The position numbers and the translations under genes are program-made. This document shows positions 1-5,429 of a DNA stretch of 5,429 nt, piece by piece. This stretch comes from JBDTOX01 sp039933015 (GTDB lineage: Bacteria > Pseudomonadota > Gammaproteobacteria > Burkholderiales > Methylophilaceae), in contig JBDTOX010000029.1 in the NCBI GenBank assembly GCA_039933015.1, forward strand, positions 1-5,429, written 5' to 3'. The notes under the pieces are model-generated. The model made no database searches, was not told the origin of the DNA, and saw only the letters and a list, made by a program, of their open reading frames with translations. Each line of letters opens with the position of its first letter. Position 1 is the stretch's first letter.

Positions 1-272
1 TCACGCAGTATGGACTCAAAGTTTTCCACCGAGATTTCGCGCTCATTCATGTTGAGAATCTCAACAAAACGCGACATGTGCGTACCTTTGAAGTTATGCG
101 GCAGATGCACGTACATATTGAACATGGCAACGGTATGTTGCACGCCGCCAGTCTTGTCCTTAACCTTGACCGGATGGCGTATGGATTTGATACCAACTCT
201 GTCGATAGCTAAACGTCGCGTGTCAGGCGTATTTTGTACATCTTCAATAGCAGGTATAGTAGGCTGGTTCAT
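1..272 (-). CDS. folE2: GTP cyclohydrolase FolE2, N-terminal part (cut by left window edge)
   Basis: FolE2 converts GTP to 7,8-dihydroneopterin triphosphate in the cytoplasm, the first step of folate synthesis and also a source of precursors for queuosine-type tRNA modification. Translating back from the ATG at 272 gives 90 codons beginning MNQPTIPAIEDVQ. Recognisable family blocks are the N-terminal DVQNTPDTRRLAIDRVGIKS (residues 11-30) and the strongly conserved KGTHMSRFVEIL (62-73). The whole protein is usually about 260-270 residues, so roughly two thirds, including the catalytic Cys and Glu, lies outside the window. This ATG is the natural start because the family motif begins about ten residues after it; the ribosome site ahead of it is weak (ACGGGAAC). 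The gene follows dxs after 51 bases and has a good promoter of its own in that gap. FolE2 differs from zinc-dependent FolE in accepting several metals and is often controlled by zinc status; whether a folE paralogue exists here cannot be seen. Confidence 0.93.
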   Translation of the reverse strand, partial: MNQPTIPAIEDVQNTPDTRRLAIDRVGIKSIRHPVKVKDKTGGVQHTVAMFNMYVHLPHNFKGTHMSRFVEILNMNEREISVENFESILR

Positions 273-314
273 GGGGGTTCCCGTAATTCTAAGTAGGTGC
301 TCAAATAATAGTTG

Positions 315-343
315 AGTATAACACTAGGTTAATTTTTTCTCAA
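315..343 (-). promoter_or_regulatory. Sigma70-like promoter for folE2 with partial palindrome over the -10
   Basis: Reading the minus strand, TTGAGA (343-338; five of six consensus bases) is followed after exactly 17 bases by TATACT (320-315; five of six). The spacer holds a run of A residues. The -35 lies in the last codons of dxs and the -10 just after its stop. Transcription would start near 308, leaving a leader of about 36 bases before the folE2 ATG at 272. The -10 is covered by GTTATACTCAAC (322-311), a GTT...AAC imperfect palindrome, and the predicted start point is centred in the inverted repeat CTCAA/TTGAG (300-304 and 312-316). This is a pattern match by eye; the promoter is plausible, the operator role is speculative. 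Confidence 0.5.
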
Positions 344-2165
344 TTGCGGCAACAATACCATCTGCATTGAGACCACAATCAGCGAGCATGGTTTCATGTA
401 CGCCATGCTCAATAAATGTATCCGGCAAGCCCAGGCATAACGTGGCAACGTGCTGGCTTACGCCTTGTAAAGCCTCCATCACGGCAGCGCCGGCACCCCC
501 CATAATGGCGTTTTCTTCGACAGTCACGATCAGGTCGTGCTCTGCAGCAAGTAGCGTAATCAGTGCGATATCCAGTGGTTTTACAAAACGCATATTGGCC
601 ACGGTAGCGTCCAGCTTTTCAGCCGCTTGAAGTGCGGGTGCGAGCATGCTGCCAAAGGCCAGTATGGCAATTTTCTTACCTTTACGCCGAATTTCACCCC
701 GGCCAACGGGCAATGCCTGCATGGATTTTGCAATCCTGACGCCGGGGCCTGAACCGCGCGGATAACGCACTGCGCTTGGCCCGTCATGATGGAATGCGGT
801 ATACAGCATTTGCCGGCATTCATTTTCGTCACTAGGCGCCATCACTACCATATTGGGAATGCACCTCAGATAGCTCAAGTCAAAACTGCCTGCATGGGTA
901 GGGCCATCTGCGCCGACAATGCCGGCGCGATCTATGGCAAACACTACGGGGAGATTTTGCAAGGCGACATCGTGAATTAGCTGGTCGTAAGCACGCTGCA
1001 AAAAGGTTGAATAAATCGCCACCACTGGCTTTAAACCATCACAGGCCATGCCAGCAGCAAAGGTCAGCGCATGTTGTTCAGCTATTCCTACATCAAAAAA
1101 ACGCTCTGGATATTTTTCGGCAAACTCATTGAGGCCGGAGCCATCAGACATTGCCGGAGTAATGCCAATCAGGCGCTCATCTTGAGCGGCCATATCCACC
1201 AGCCATTCACCGAACACTTGCGTATAAGATTTATTGCGACTCGATGCAGCAGCATCTCCATTGCTGGGATTGAACTTGCCCACACCATGGAACTTGCCTG
1301 GATTCTCTTCAGCAGGCTGATAGCCATGGCCTTTTTGCGTAGCCACGTGCAGGAACTGCGGCCCCTTGAGGTGACGGATATTGCTCAAGGTGGCGATCAG
1401 TACGTCCAGGTCATGACCATCAATCGGTCCGATGTAGTTGAATCCGAATTCCTCGAACAAAGTACCTGGTGTCATCATGCCTTTGACATGTTCCTCGGCG
1501 CGCTTGGCGAACTCCAGCACGGGCGGCATGACCCCCAGTACTTTCTCGCTGGAGCGCCGCATCGTTGTGTAAAGGCGCCCGGAAAGTAGCCTGGCGAGAT
1601 AATTGTGCAAGGCACCCACATTGGGTGAAATCGACATGTCGTTATCGTTGAGTATTACCAGCAAGTTGGCATCCATGGCGCCTGCATTATTAAGCGCTTC
1701 AAAAGCCATGCCTGCGGTCATGGCGCCGTCACCAATAATAGCCACTGCCCGCCGGTCCGAGCCAGCGCGCTGCGCCGCGATGGCCATGCCAAGTGCGGCA
1801 GAAATTGAGGTGCTGGAATGCCCGGTGCCAAAGGTGTCGTATTCACTTTCTGATCGGCGCGGAAAACCTGCAATGCCACCTGGTTTGCGCAATCCGCTCA
1901 TGGCATTGCGGCGACCTGTCAAAATCTTGTGCGGATAGGTTTGATGGCCGACATCCCATACCACCCTGTCGTCCGGCGTATTAAATACATAATGCAAGGC
2001 AATAGTAAGTTCAACGACACCGAGATTTGATGATAGATGGCCCCCAGTTTGCGAGACGCTATCAATCAGAAAGGTGCGCAATTGCTCGGCCAGTTCCGGC
2101 AATTGTTTACGGTCCAATGCACGTAACTGGTCGGGAGTGGTAATGCTGTCGAGCAAAGGATACAT
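324..2165 (-). CDS. dxs: 1-deoxy-D-xylulose-5-phosphate synthase
   Basis: Dxs condenses pyruvate and glyceraldehyde 3-phosphate, with loss of CO2, to 1-deoxy-D-xylulose 5-phosphate. This is the first step of the MEP isoprenoid pathway and also supplies thiamine and pyridoxal phosphate synthesis. The protein is 613 residues, close to the usual 615-640, with no break. Visible motifs are GGHLSSNLG (41-49), DVGHQTYPHKILTGR (71-85), the thiamine diphosphate site GDGAMTAG (145-152) closing with NDND (173-176), and QKGHGYQPAEENPGKFHG (277-294). The second transketolase-like domain has DVGIAEQHA (358-366), whose Glu363 corresponds to the catalytic Glu370 of E. coli, and GPTHAG (421-426). A C-terminal transketolase domain spans about 490-610. 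The start MYPLLDSI suits the family; the bases ahead of it show no good ribosome binding site. It lies 49 bases after ispA and is probably cotranscribed with xseB and ispA. Confidence 0.97.
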   Translation of the reverse strand: MYPLLDSITTPDQLRALDRKQLPELAEQLRTFLIDSVSQTGGHLSSNLGVVELTIALHYVFNTPDDRVVWDVGHQTYPHKILTGRRNAMSGLRKPGGIAGFPRRSESEYDTFGTGHSSTSISAALGMAIAAQRAGSDRRAVAIIGDGAMTAGMAFEALNNAGAMDANLLVILNDNDMSISPNVGALHNYLARLLSGRLYTTMRRSSEKVLGVMPPVLEFAKRAEEHVKGMMTPGTLFEEFGFNYIGPIDGHDLDVLIATLSNIRHLKGPQFLHVATQKGHGYQPAEENPGKFHGVGKFNPSNGDAAASSRNKSYTQVFGEWLVDMAAQDERLIGITPAMSDGSGLNEFAEKYPERFFDVGIAEQHALTFAAGMACDGLKPVVAIYSTFLQRAYDQLIHDVALQNLPVVFAIDRAGIVGADGPTHAGSFDLSYLRCIPNMVVMAPSDENECRQMLYTAFHHDGPSAVRYPRGSGPGVRIAKSMQALPVGRGEIRRKGKKIAILAFGSMLAPALQAAEKLDATVANMRFVKPLDIALITLLAAEHDLIVTVEENAIMGGAGAAVMEALQGVSQHVATLCLGLPDTFIEHGVHETMLADCGLNADGIVAAIEKKLT

Positions 2166-2204
2166 ATCAGTGACAGTGTATTTTAAAGGCTGAATATTGG
2201 TTAT

Positions 2205-2224
2205 AAAAACTCAGCTAAAAGCTG
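2205..2224 (-). terminator. Weak hairpin plus T-run at the ispA-dxs junction (possible attenuator)
   Basis: On the minus strand CAGCT-TTT-AGCTG (2224-2212) forms a five-pair stem with a three-base loop, and two bases later comes a run of five T (2209-2205). It overlaps the last codons and stop of ispA. The geometry is that of an intrinsic terminator, but the stem is short with only three G-C pairs, so at most it would stop some of the transcripts before dxs. It could equally be chance. Confidence 0.22.
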
Positions 2225-3105
2225 CGTTGTGTAATAAATTGGGCTAATTGGGTTAAACGCTGCGCTTTGGTGCCATGGGCAGATAGAGATTTCAAGGCGT
2301 TTTCATGTAATTCCTGAGCAAGCTGTTTGGCGCGCTCGATGCCGAGGATCGTCACATACGTCGGCTTGTTGCTGTGCGCATCCTTGCCTGCTGTTTTGCC
2401 CAAGGTTGCAGTATCGGCTTCGGCATCCAGAATGTCGTCCACTACCTGAAATGCAAGACCTATGGATTGCGCGTAAAGATCAATCGCTTTAATGCGTTCG
2501 AGGTCAACCTGGTCAGCACTATACGCGCCTAGCAATGCGGCTGCCCGAATAAGTGCACCAGTTTTATGGATGTGCATATACTCCAGCTCAGTCTGGTCCA
2601 AATTCTTGCCTACGCTGGCAAGATCAATTGCCTGCCCACCCGCCATGCCGCGCGAGCCACTGGCAATAGCCAATGCATGCAGCATTTCCAGTTGCTGTTT
2701 AGAGTCGGCGCACAGGCCGGGCTGAGCAAGTATCTGAAAGGCCAGGCTTTGCAGCGCATCCCCTACCAGCAATGCTGTCGCGTCATCATATTGCTTGTGG
2801 CAGGATGGTTTGCCGCGGCGCAGGTCATCATCATCCATGCAGGGCATATCGTCATGCACCAAAGAATAAGCATGGATCAGCTCGACAGCTGCCGCAGCAA
2901 TATCTATTTTTTGTGGAGCGGCGCCACAGAGTTCACCAGCCGCATGGGCAAGCAGTGCGCGCACGCGTTTGCCGCCGCCCATTACTGCATAGCGCATGGC
3001 TTGATGCAGGCGTTGTGGCGCGACGTTTGCAGGTGCCAAAATATTATCCAGCACGCTTTCCATGCGGCTCTGGATGCCGTATGCCCAGTCTTGAAAGTCA
3101 GTCAT
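2215..3105 (-). CDS. ispA: Farnesyl diphosphate synthase (short-chain polyprenyl synthase)
   Basis: IspA joins dimethylallyl diphosphate with two isopentenyl diphosphates to give C15 farnesyl diphosphate, the precursor of undecaprenyl phosphate, quinone side chains and heme O. From the ATG at 3105 the protein has 296 residues, matching the family (about 300). Motifs in order are GGGKRVR (43-49), the first aspartate-rich motif DDMPCMDDDDLRRG (85-98), GDAL (115-118), HKTGAL (180-185) and the second aspartate-rich motif DDILD (223-227) followed by GKTAGKDAHSNKPTYV. The four-residue spacing in the first motif, preceded by HAYSLVH, is the bacterial FPP synthase form. The same frame stays open upstream to 3300, but those 65 codons run through xseB and look unlike the family, so the start is placed at MTDFQDWAYG. 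The ATG lies inside the xseB end and has no Shine-Dalgarno (A/C-rich leader), which fits translation coupled to xseB. Confidence 0.95.
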   Translation of the reverse strand: MTDFQDWAYGIQSRMESVLDNILAPANVAPQRLHQAMRYAVMGGGKRVRALLAHAAGELCGAAPQKIDIAAAAVELIHAYSLVHDDMPCMDDDDLRRGKPSCHKQYDDATALLVGDALQSLAFQILAQPGLCADSKQQLEMLHALAIASGSRGMAGGQAIDLASVGKNLDQTELEYMHIHKTGALIRAAALLGAYSADQVDLERIKAIDLYAQSIGLAFQVVDDILDAEADTATLGKTAGKDAHSNKPTYVTILGIERAKQLAQELHENALKSLSAHGTKAQRLTQLAQFITQRSF

Positions 3106-3370
3106 CAGTTGTGGTGTAAGTTTGTAGTTGGTTGGCTTCGCCGAGAATGCGCACCTGTTGTTCAACATCGGCCAAAGCTTTCTGGCAGAACTGTAATAGT
3201 TCCGCGCCGCGCTTGTAGGCAGAGAGGGATTGTTCCAGAGGCAATTGGCCTGATTCCATTTGGCTGACAATGGATTCAAGCTCGGCCAAGGCGCTCTCAA
3301 AATTCAAAGCGCTTTCAAGACTCTGGCTGGTGTTTGCGGGTTGTGTTTTTTTGCTCATGAAAATGGCCAT
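3098..3370 (-). CDS. xseB: Exodeoxyribonuclease VII small subunit
   Basis: XseB is the small subunit of exonuclease VII; several copies bind each XseA catalytic subunit, and the complex degrades single-stranded DNA from either end. The 90-residue protein has the typical helical-hairpin signature: FESALAELESIVSQMESG (24-41), then LPLEQSLSAYKRGAELLQFC (43-62) and QKALADVEQQVRIL (63-76). Two starts are possible: ATG at 3370 (MAIFMSKK) or ATG at 3358 (MSKKTQ, 86 residues). The second resembles the start of the E. coli protein better, while the first has a distant AGGG about 13 bases upstream; neither has a good ribosome site. The stop overlaps the ispA start by 8 bases, and it heads the row xseB-ispA-dxs, an arrangement also known in E. 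coli. xseA is not in the window. Confidence 0.93.
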   Translation of the reverse strand: MAIFMSKKTQPANTSQSLESALNFESALAELESIVSQMESGQLPLEQSLSAYKRGAELLQFCQKALADVEQQVRILGEANQLQTYTTTDD

Positions 3371-3410
3371 GGAAGGGGCAGAACCCTAACAAAATCATAG
3401 CTCGCGGTCA

Positions 3411-3437
3411 AATATAGAAAGCCAGCTATTTCCTCAA
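3411..3437 (-). promoter_or_regulatory. Candidate promoter for the xseB-ispA-dxs operon (weak)
   Basis: Within the divergent region, the minus strand shows TTGAGG (3437-3432) and TATATT (3416-3411) separated by 15 bases. The -10 matches five of six consensus bases and the -35 four of six, but the spacer is shorter than the preferred 17. A start near 3404 would leave a leader of about 34 bases before the xseB ATG at 3370. It is the best sigma70-like pair I could find upstream of the operon, not a strong one. Confidence 0.25.
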
Positions 3438-3463
3438 AATATGTAGTAGTTTACGCTGTAAGC

Positions 3464-4975
3464 GTGAGTACAAGAAACGATAGGCTAATTCTTTGGTCTA
3501 TATTGTTGAATGCGCTCGTGATGAAATATAAAAATATGAATAACATTAAACGTCCGCCTGCCAGTGACAGTTGTGCTGTGCTACGTAGTGCAGCAGATCA
3601 GCTGAGTACTGGCGAGCCTCTGCTTCAGGCAGAGCTGATAGAGCTTGAACGTAGCTGCCGCTCCCATCTCTATGCTTTGATGGCCCATTATATTCAGACG
3701 CAAAAACTTGGCTTGGAATATGAAGAACAGCTATGTCTGGCCATTCATCACTATCTGCAGCAGCTTACCGACGTCTTTTCCTCCTCATTGCGGCAGTCCA
3801 CACCCCAAATAAGCCATGCCTTATCAAGTCAGGTGCTACTGCAAAACCTGGATAATCTGGCATTGTTTGCCAAGTGGCATTACTTGCGCTACCAGCCGCT
3901 ACCCCCCAACTATTGGCTGCAAATGCATGCTGCCTATCGACAGTCGGAGCAATTAACAAATACAGCTCAAACTAAGAGCCGCCGTTTTCAGGCACGCTAT
4001 GTGCAGGCATTGATGCTGGATACCCTGAATCGCAGCAACATGCTTAAATCCGAAATCGAGCTGGTTGATGGCTGGCTCAACACATGGTGCCAAAATCTGT
4101 CACTGGCTAAAAAATATGACAAAAACAGGCAGCTGTTTTTTGTTGATCTGCGAGCGGACAGAGGTGCACGGCGGATTCGCGAGCTTAATCCTGAGACAAG
4201 TTATCGCTATTGGCATGTGGATACGATCACGGCAAAGCTTGAAGAGATGCGACTGCAACTGGAGCAGAACGTATTACCGCAGGCATTCGCTAACAATACT
4301 CCCCTCCCTAATGCCATGCGCGTACTAGATTATCTGCTCGCTGAATGGTCACGAGAGGGCTACAAACGGCAGCGGCGCGGAGAAGTACGCACAGAGGTAT
4401 CCAAGCTCGCCCAAGTTGTGCATGGCGTACCGCATGTTTGTCAGCAGGTAAAAAATCTCATGTACGCAGACGTGTCGCCACCGTTTGCACAAGGTCAGCT
4501 CATAGAAAACGGCTGGACGATTAAAAACGAGAGCAATTTTGGTTTTGGTGCATTGGTTAATGTCGATTTTAATCGCTGGCTAAAGCCCGGCTGCCTGATT
4601 GCACTGGACTATCAATTAAATCCTGATATGACGGTTGTTGGTGTAGTGCGCCGTATTCAACAACAGGCTGGGCCTGATGGCTATGTGGGTATTGAAGTGT
4701 TGTCACATATACCCAGCTATGTTCGTTTGCAGCACCTGGCCAATAGTGGAGCAATAATGTCAGAGGCTGAACCTTTTCCCGCGCTTTATCTTGGCAAAGA
4801 TGAAGAACATAACCTGCCAGCCACACTGGTAATGCCAGCCTTAGATTTTGTGCAAAGTGACCTGTATGAGTTGCGCGCTCAGCAATACTCTCGTCAGGTG
4901 CGCCTTGGCCGGATTCTTGAACAACAGGATGGCTGGACGCGGGTTGTGGCGGATATTGCGACCACAGCCCCCTGA
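3464..4975 (+). CDS. PilZ-like protein, candidate cyclic-di-GMP receptor
   Basis: I do not recognise a named gene. From GTG at 3464 the product has 503 residues. Residues about 35-290 look mostly helical with no catalytic motif; a conserved-looking block is FFVDLRADRGARRIRE (225-240). A PilZ-like region follows: RRGEVR (304-309) supplies RxxxR (Arg305/Arg309), and WTIKNESNFGFG (351-362) supplies NxSxxG (Asn355, Ser357, Gly360), followed by beta-type segments including VVGVVRRI and GYVGIEVL. In PilZ domains these two motifs bind cyclic-di-GMP. About 45 residues separate them, more than in a compact PilZ domain. Residues 437-500 form a further extension. No signal peptide is clear. The overall plan recalls long PilZ proteins such as FimW of Pseudomonas (weak inference). 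The start is uncertain: ATG at 3521 or 3536 (MNNIKRPPAS) would drop a hydrophobic, possibly untranslated lead. It is divergent from xseB and convergent with the hydrolase. Confidence 0.75.
   Translation: MSTRNDRLILWSILLNALVMKYKNMNNIKRPPASDSCAVLRSAADQLSTGEPLLQAELIELERSCRSHLYALMAHYIQTQKLGLEYEEQLCLAIHHYLQQLTDVFSSSLRQSTPQISHALSSQVLLQNLDNLALFAKWHYLRYQPLPPNYWLQMHAAYRQSEQLTNTAQTKSRRFQARYVQALMLDTLNRSNMLKSEIELVDGWLNTWCQNLSLAKKYDKNRQLFFVDLRADRGARRIRELNPETSYRYWHVDTITAKLEEMRLQLEQNVLPQAFANNTPLPNAMRVLDYLLAEWSREGYKRQRRGEVRTEVSKLAQVVHGVPHVCQQVKNLMYADVSPPFAQGQLIENGWTIKNESNFGFGALVNVDFNRWLKPGCLIALDYQLNPDMTVVGVVRRIQQQAGPDGYVGIEVLSHIPSYVRLQHLANSGAIMSEAEPFPALYLGKDEEHNLPATLVMPALDFVQSDLYELRAQQYSRQVRLGRILEQQDGWTRVVADIATTAP
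4941..4970 (+). terminator. GC-rich hairpin at the end of the PilZ-like gene, without T-run
   Basis: GGGTTGTGG (4941-4949) can pair with CCACAGCCC (4962-4970) over nine pairs, one of them G-U, around a 12-base loop. The stem lies inside the last codons of the plus-strand gene and ends two bases before its TGA (4973-4975). Read from the minus strand the same element is just after the hydrolase stop, but with one mismatch. Neither side is followed by a T-run, so it is not a textbook intrinsic terminator; it could protect the 3' end or slow polymerase between convergent genes. Confidence 0.3.
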
Positions 4976-4976
4976 T

Positions 4977-5429
4977 TTACTGATCTAAGCTTAAAACATC
5001 ACATACAAAGTCGCGGATATCAGCCAATTCCTTTGCACAAACAGAATGTGCCATGGGATATTCGTGCCAAAAGACTGGATAGCCTTGTTGCTGGAGCAAC
5101 TTGACTGACATCTCGCATACTTCCAGGCTGATCACACTATCAAAAGTACCATGTGCCATAAAAATTGGCAGATCACGGTTAGCAGCGTGCTTTTCTGCAG
5201 CTAATAACGGTTTGAGTGGCAGGTAAGTCGATAGTGCCAGAACGCCTGCCAGGCGCTGTGGATAGCGTAATGCGGTATGCAACGCGATAGCGCCGCCCTG
5301 CGAGAAGCCGGCCAGTATAATGCGTTCCGCTGCGATACCCCGTTGCTGTTCTTGCGCGATCAGCGCTTCAATCTGTACTTGTGTTTCCCGAATGCCGTTT
5401 TCATCTTGCGGGCTGTTGATTTCCAGGCC
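4977..5429 (-). CDS. Alpha/beta hydrolase, carboxylesterase/phospholipase family (C-terminal part)
   Basis: The reading frame enters from the right edge at 5429 and runs 150 codons to TAA at 4979-4977; the N-terminal third or so (the family is about 220 residues) is outside the window. The fragment shows the nucleophile elbow AGFSQGGAIAL (Ser at fragment residue 43), then AGVLALSTYLPL, then HGTFDSVISL with the acid Asp (97) and YPMAHSVC with the catalytic His (128). This is the complete Ser-Asp-His triad of the Abhydrolase_2 family (carboxylesterases such as Pseudomonas EstB, acyl-protein thioesterases and YpfH-like proteins), which cleave short acyl esters or thioesters, usually in the cytoplasm. 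The opening residues GLEINSPQDENGI also fit the EstB-like branch. A TTG at 5282 lies after the catalytic Ser and cannot be the real start. The physiological substrate cannot be told. It converges on the PilZ-like gene with one base between the stop codons. Confidence 0.9.
   Translation of the reverse strand, partial: GLEINSPQDENGIRETQVQIEALIAQEQQRGIAAERIILAGFSQGGAIALHTALRYPQRLAGVLALSTYLPLKPLLAAEKHAANRDLPIFMAHGTFDSVISLEVCEMSVKLLQQQGYPVFWHEYPMAHSVCAKELADIRDFVCDVLSLDQ

Noticed and set aside
10..315. A 101-codon plus-strand open frame at the left edge
   Set aside because: Antisense to folE2, whose N-terminal motifs are clear on the other strand.
1071..1589. A 172-codon open frame on the plus strand
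   Set aside because: Antisense to the well-conserved middle of dxs, with no domain or ribosome site; a shadow of dxs codon use.
2181..2210. Separate dxs promoter (TAAAAT or TATAAC as -10)
   Set aside because: Acceptable -10 boxes occur in this A/T-rich gap, but no -35 of more than about three matching bases lies at 16-18 bases.
2566..3267. A 233-codon open frame on the plus strand
   Set aside because: It lies wholly antisense to ispA and xseB, both certain by family motifs; its translation is Cys/His/Gln-rich with no recognisable domain, typical of a shadow frame.
3506..3532. Promoter-like TTGAAT and TATAAA on the plus strand
   Set aside because: The spacer is only 15 bases and the start would fall after the ATG at 3536, leaving no leader for the PilZ-like gene.
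4511..4939. Direct repeat GGCTGGACG (4511-4519 and 4931-4939)
   Set aside because: Nine bases in one gene, both encoding GWT in different contexts; no sign of a duplicated domain or mobile element, so chance is the simplest reading.
4977..5282. A complete 101-residue protein starting at TTG 5282
   Set aside because: The frame continues without a stop to the window edge and includes the catalytic GFSQGG just upstream, so this is only the tail of a longer hydrolase.

Overview
The window suggests a betaproteobacterium, possibly in the Methylophilaceae/Nitrosomonadales range. This is inferred from protein flavour and from the gene order xseB-ispA-dxs-folE2, not proven. Base composition looks roughly balanced. 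Genes are densely packed, with no gene-free stretch over 300 bases and no RNA gene, insertion sequence, CRISPR array or phage gene visible.

Layout. Minus strand, read right to left from 3370 to 1: xseB (small subunit of exonuclease VII), ispA (farnesyl diphosphate synthase; its start overlaps the end of xseB by 8 bases), dxs (1-deoxy-D-xylulose-5-phosphate synthase, complete) and the first 90 codons of folE2 (GTP cyclohydrolase FolE2, cut by the left edge). Plus strand, 3464-4975: one gene for a protein of up to 503 residues, with a PilZ-like region carrying RxxxR and NxSxxG signatures of cyclic-di-GMP binding. Minus strand, from the right edge to 4977: the C-terminal 150 residues of an alpha/beta hydrolase of the carboxylesterase/phospholipase family, with a full catalytic triad. 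Its stop codon is one base from that of the PilZ-like gene, so the two are convergent.

How they fit. dxs makes the first committed metabolite of the MEP isoprenoid pathway and ispA the C15 prenyl diphosphate that feeds quinone tails and undecaprenyl phosphate. The xseB-ispA-dxs cluster is an old conserved proteobacterial arrangement. folE2 (folate/pterin entry) is downstream, but a good sigma70-like promoter lies in the dxs-folE2 junction (315-343), so it can probably be expressed separately. The PilZ-like gene is divergent from this operon across a short 93-base region.

The core metabolic genes are ordinary. The places worth a second look are the PilZ-like protein, the folE2 promoter with a partial Zur-like palindrome over its -10, the hairpin at the convergent gene ends, a weak hairpin at the ispA-dxs junction, and the general lack of strong Shine-Dalgarno sequences. 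I found no convincing new biological system.
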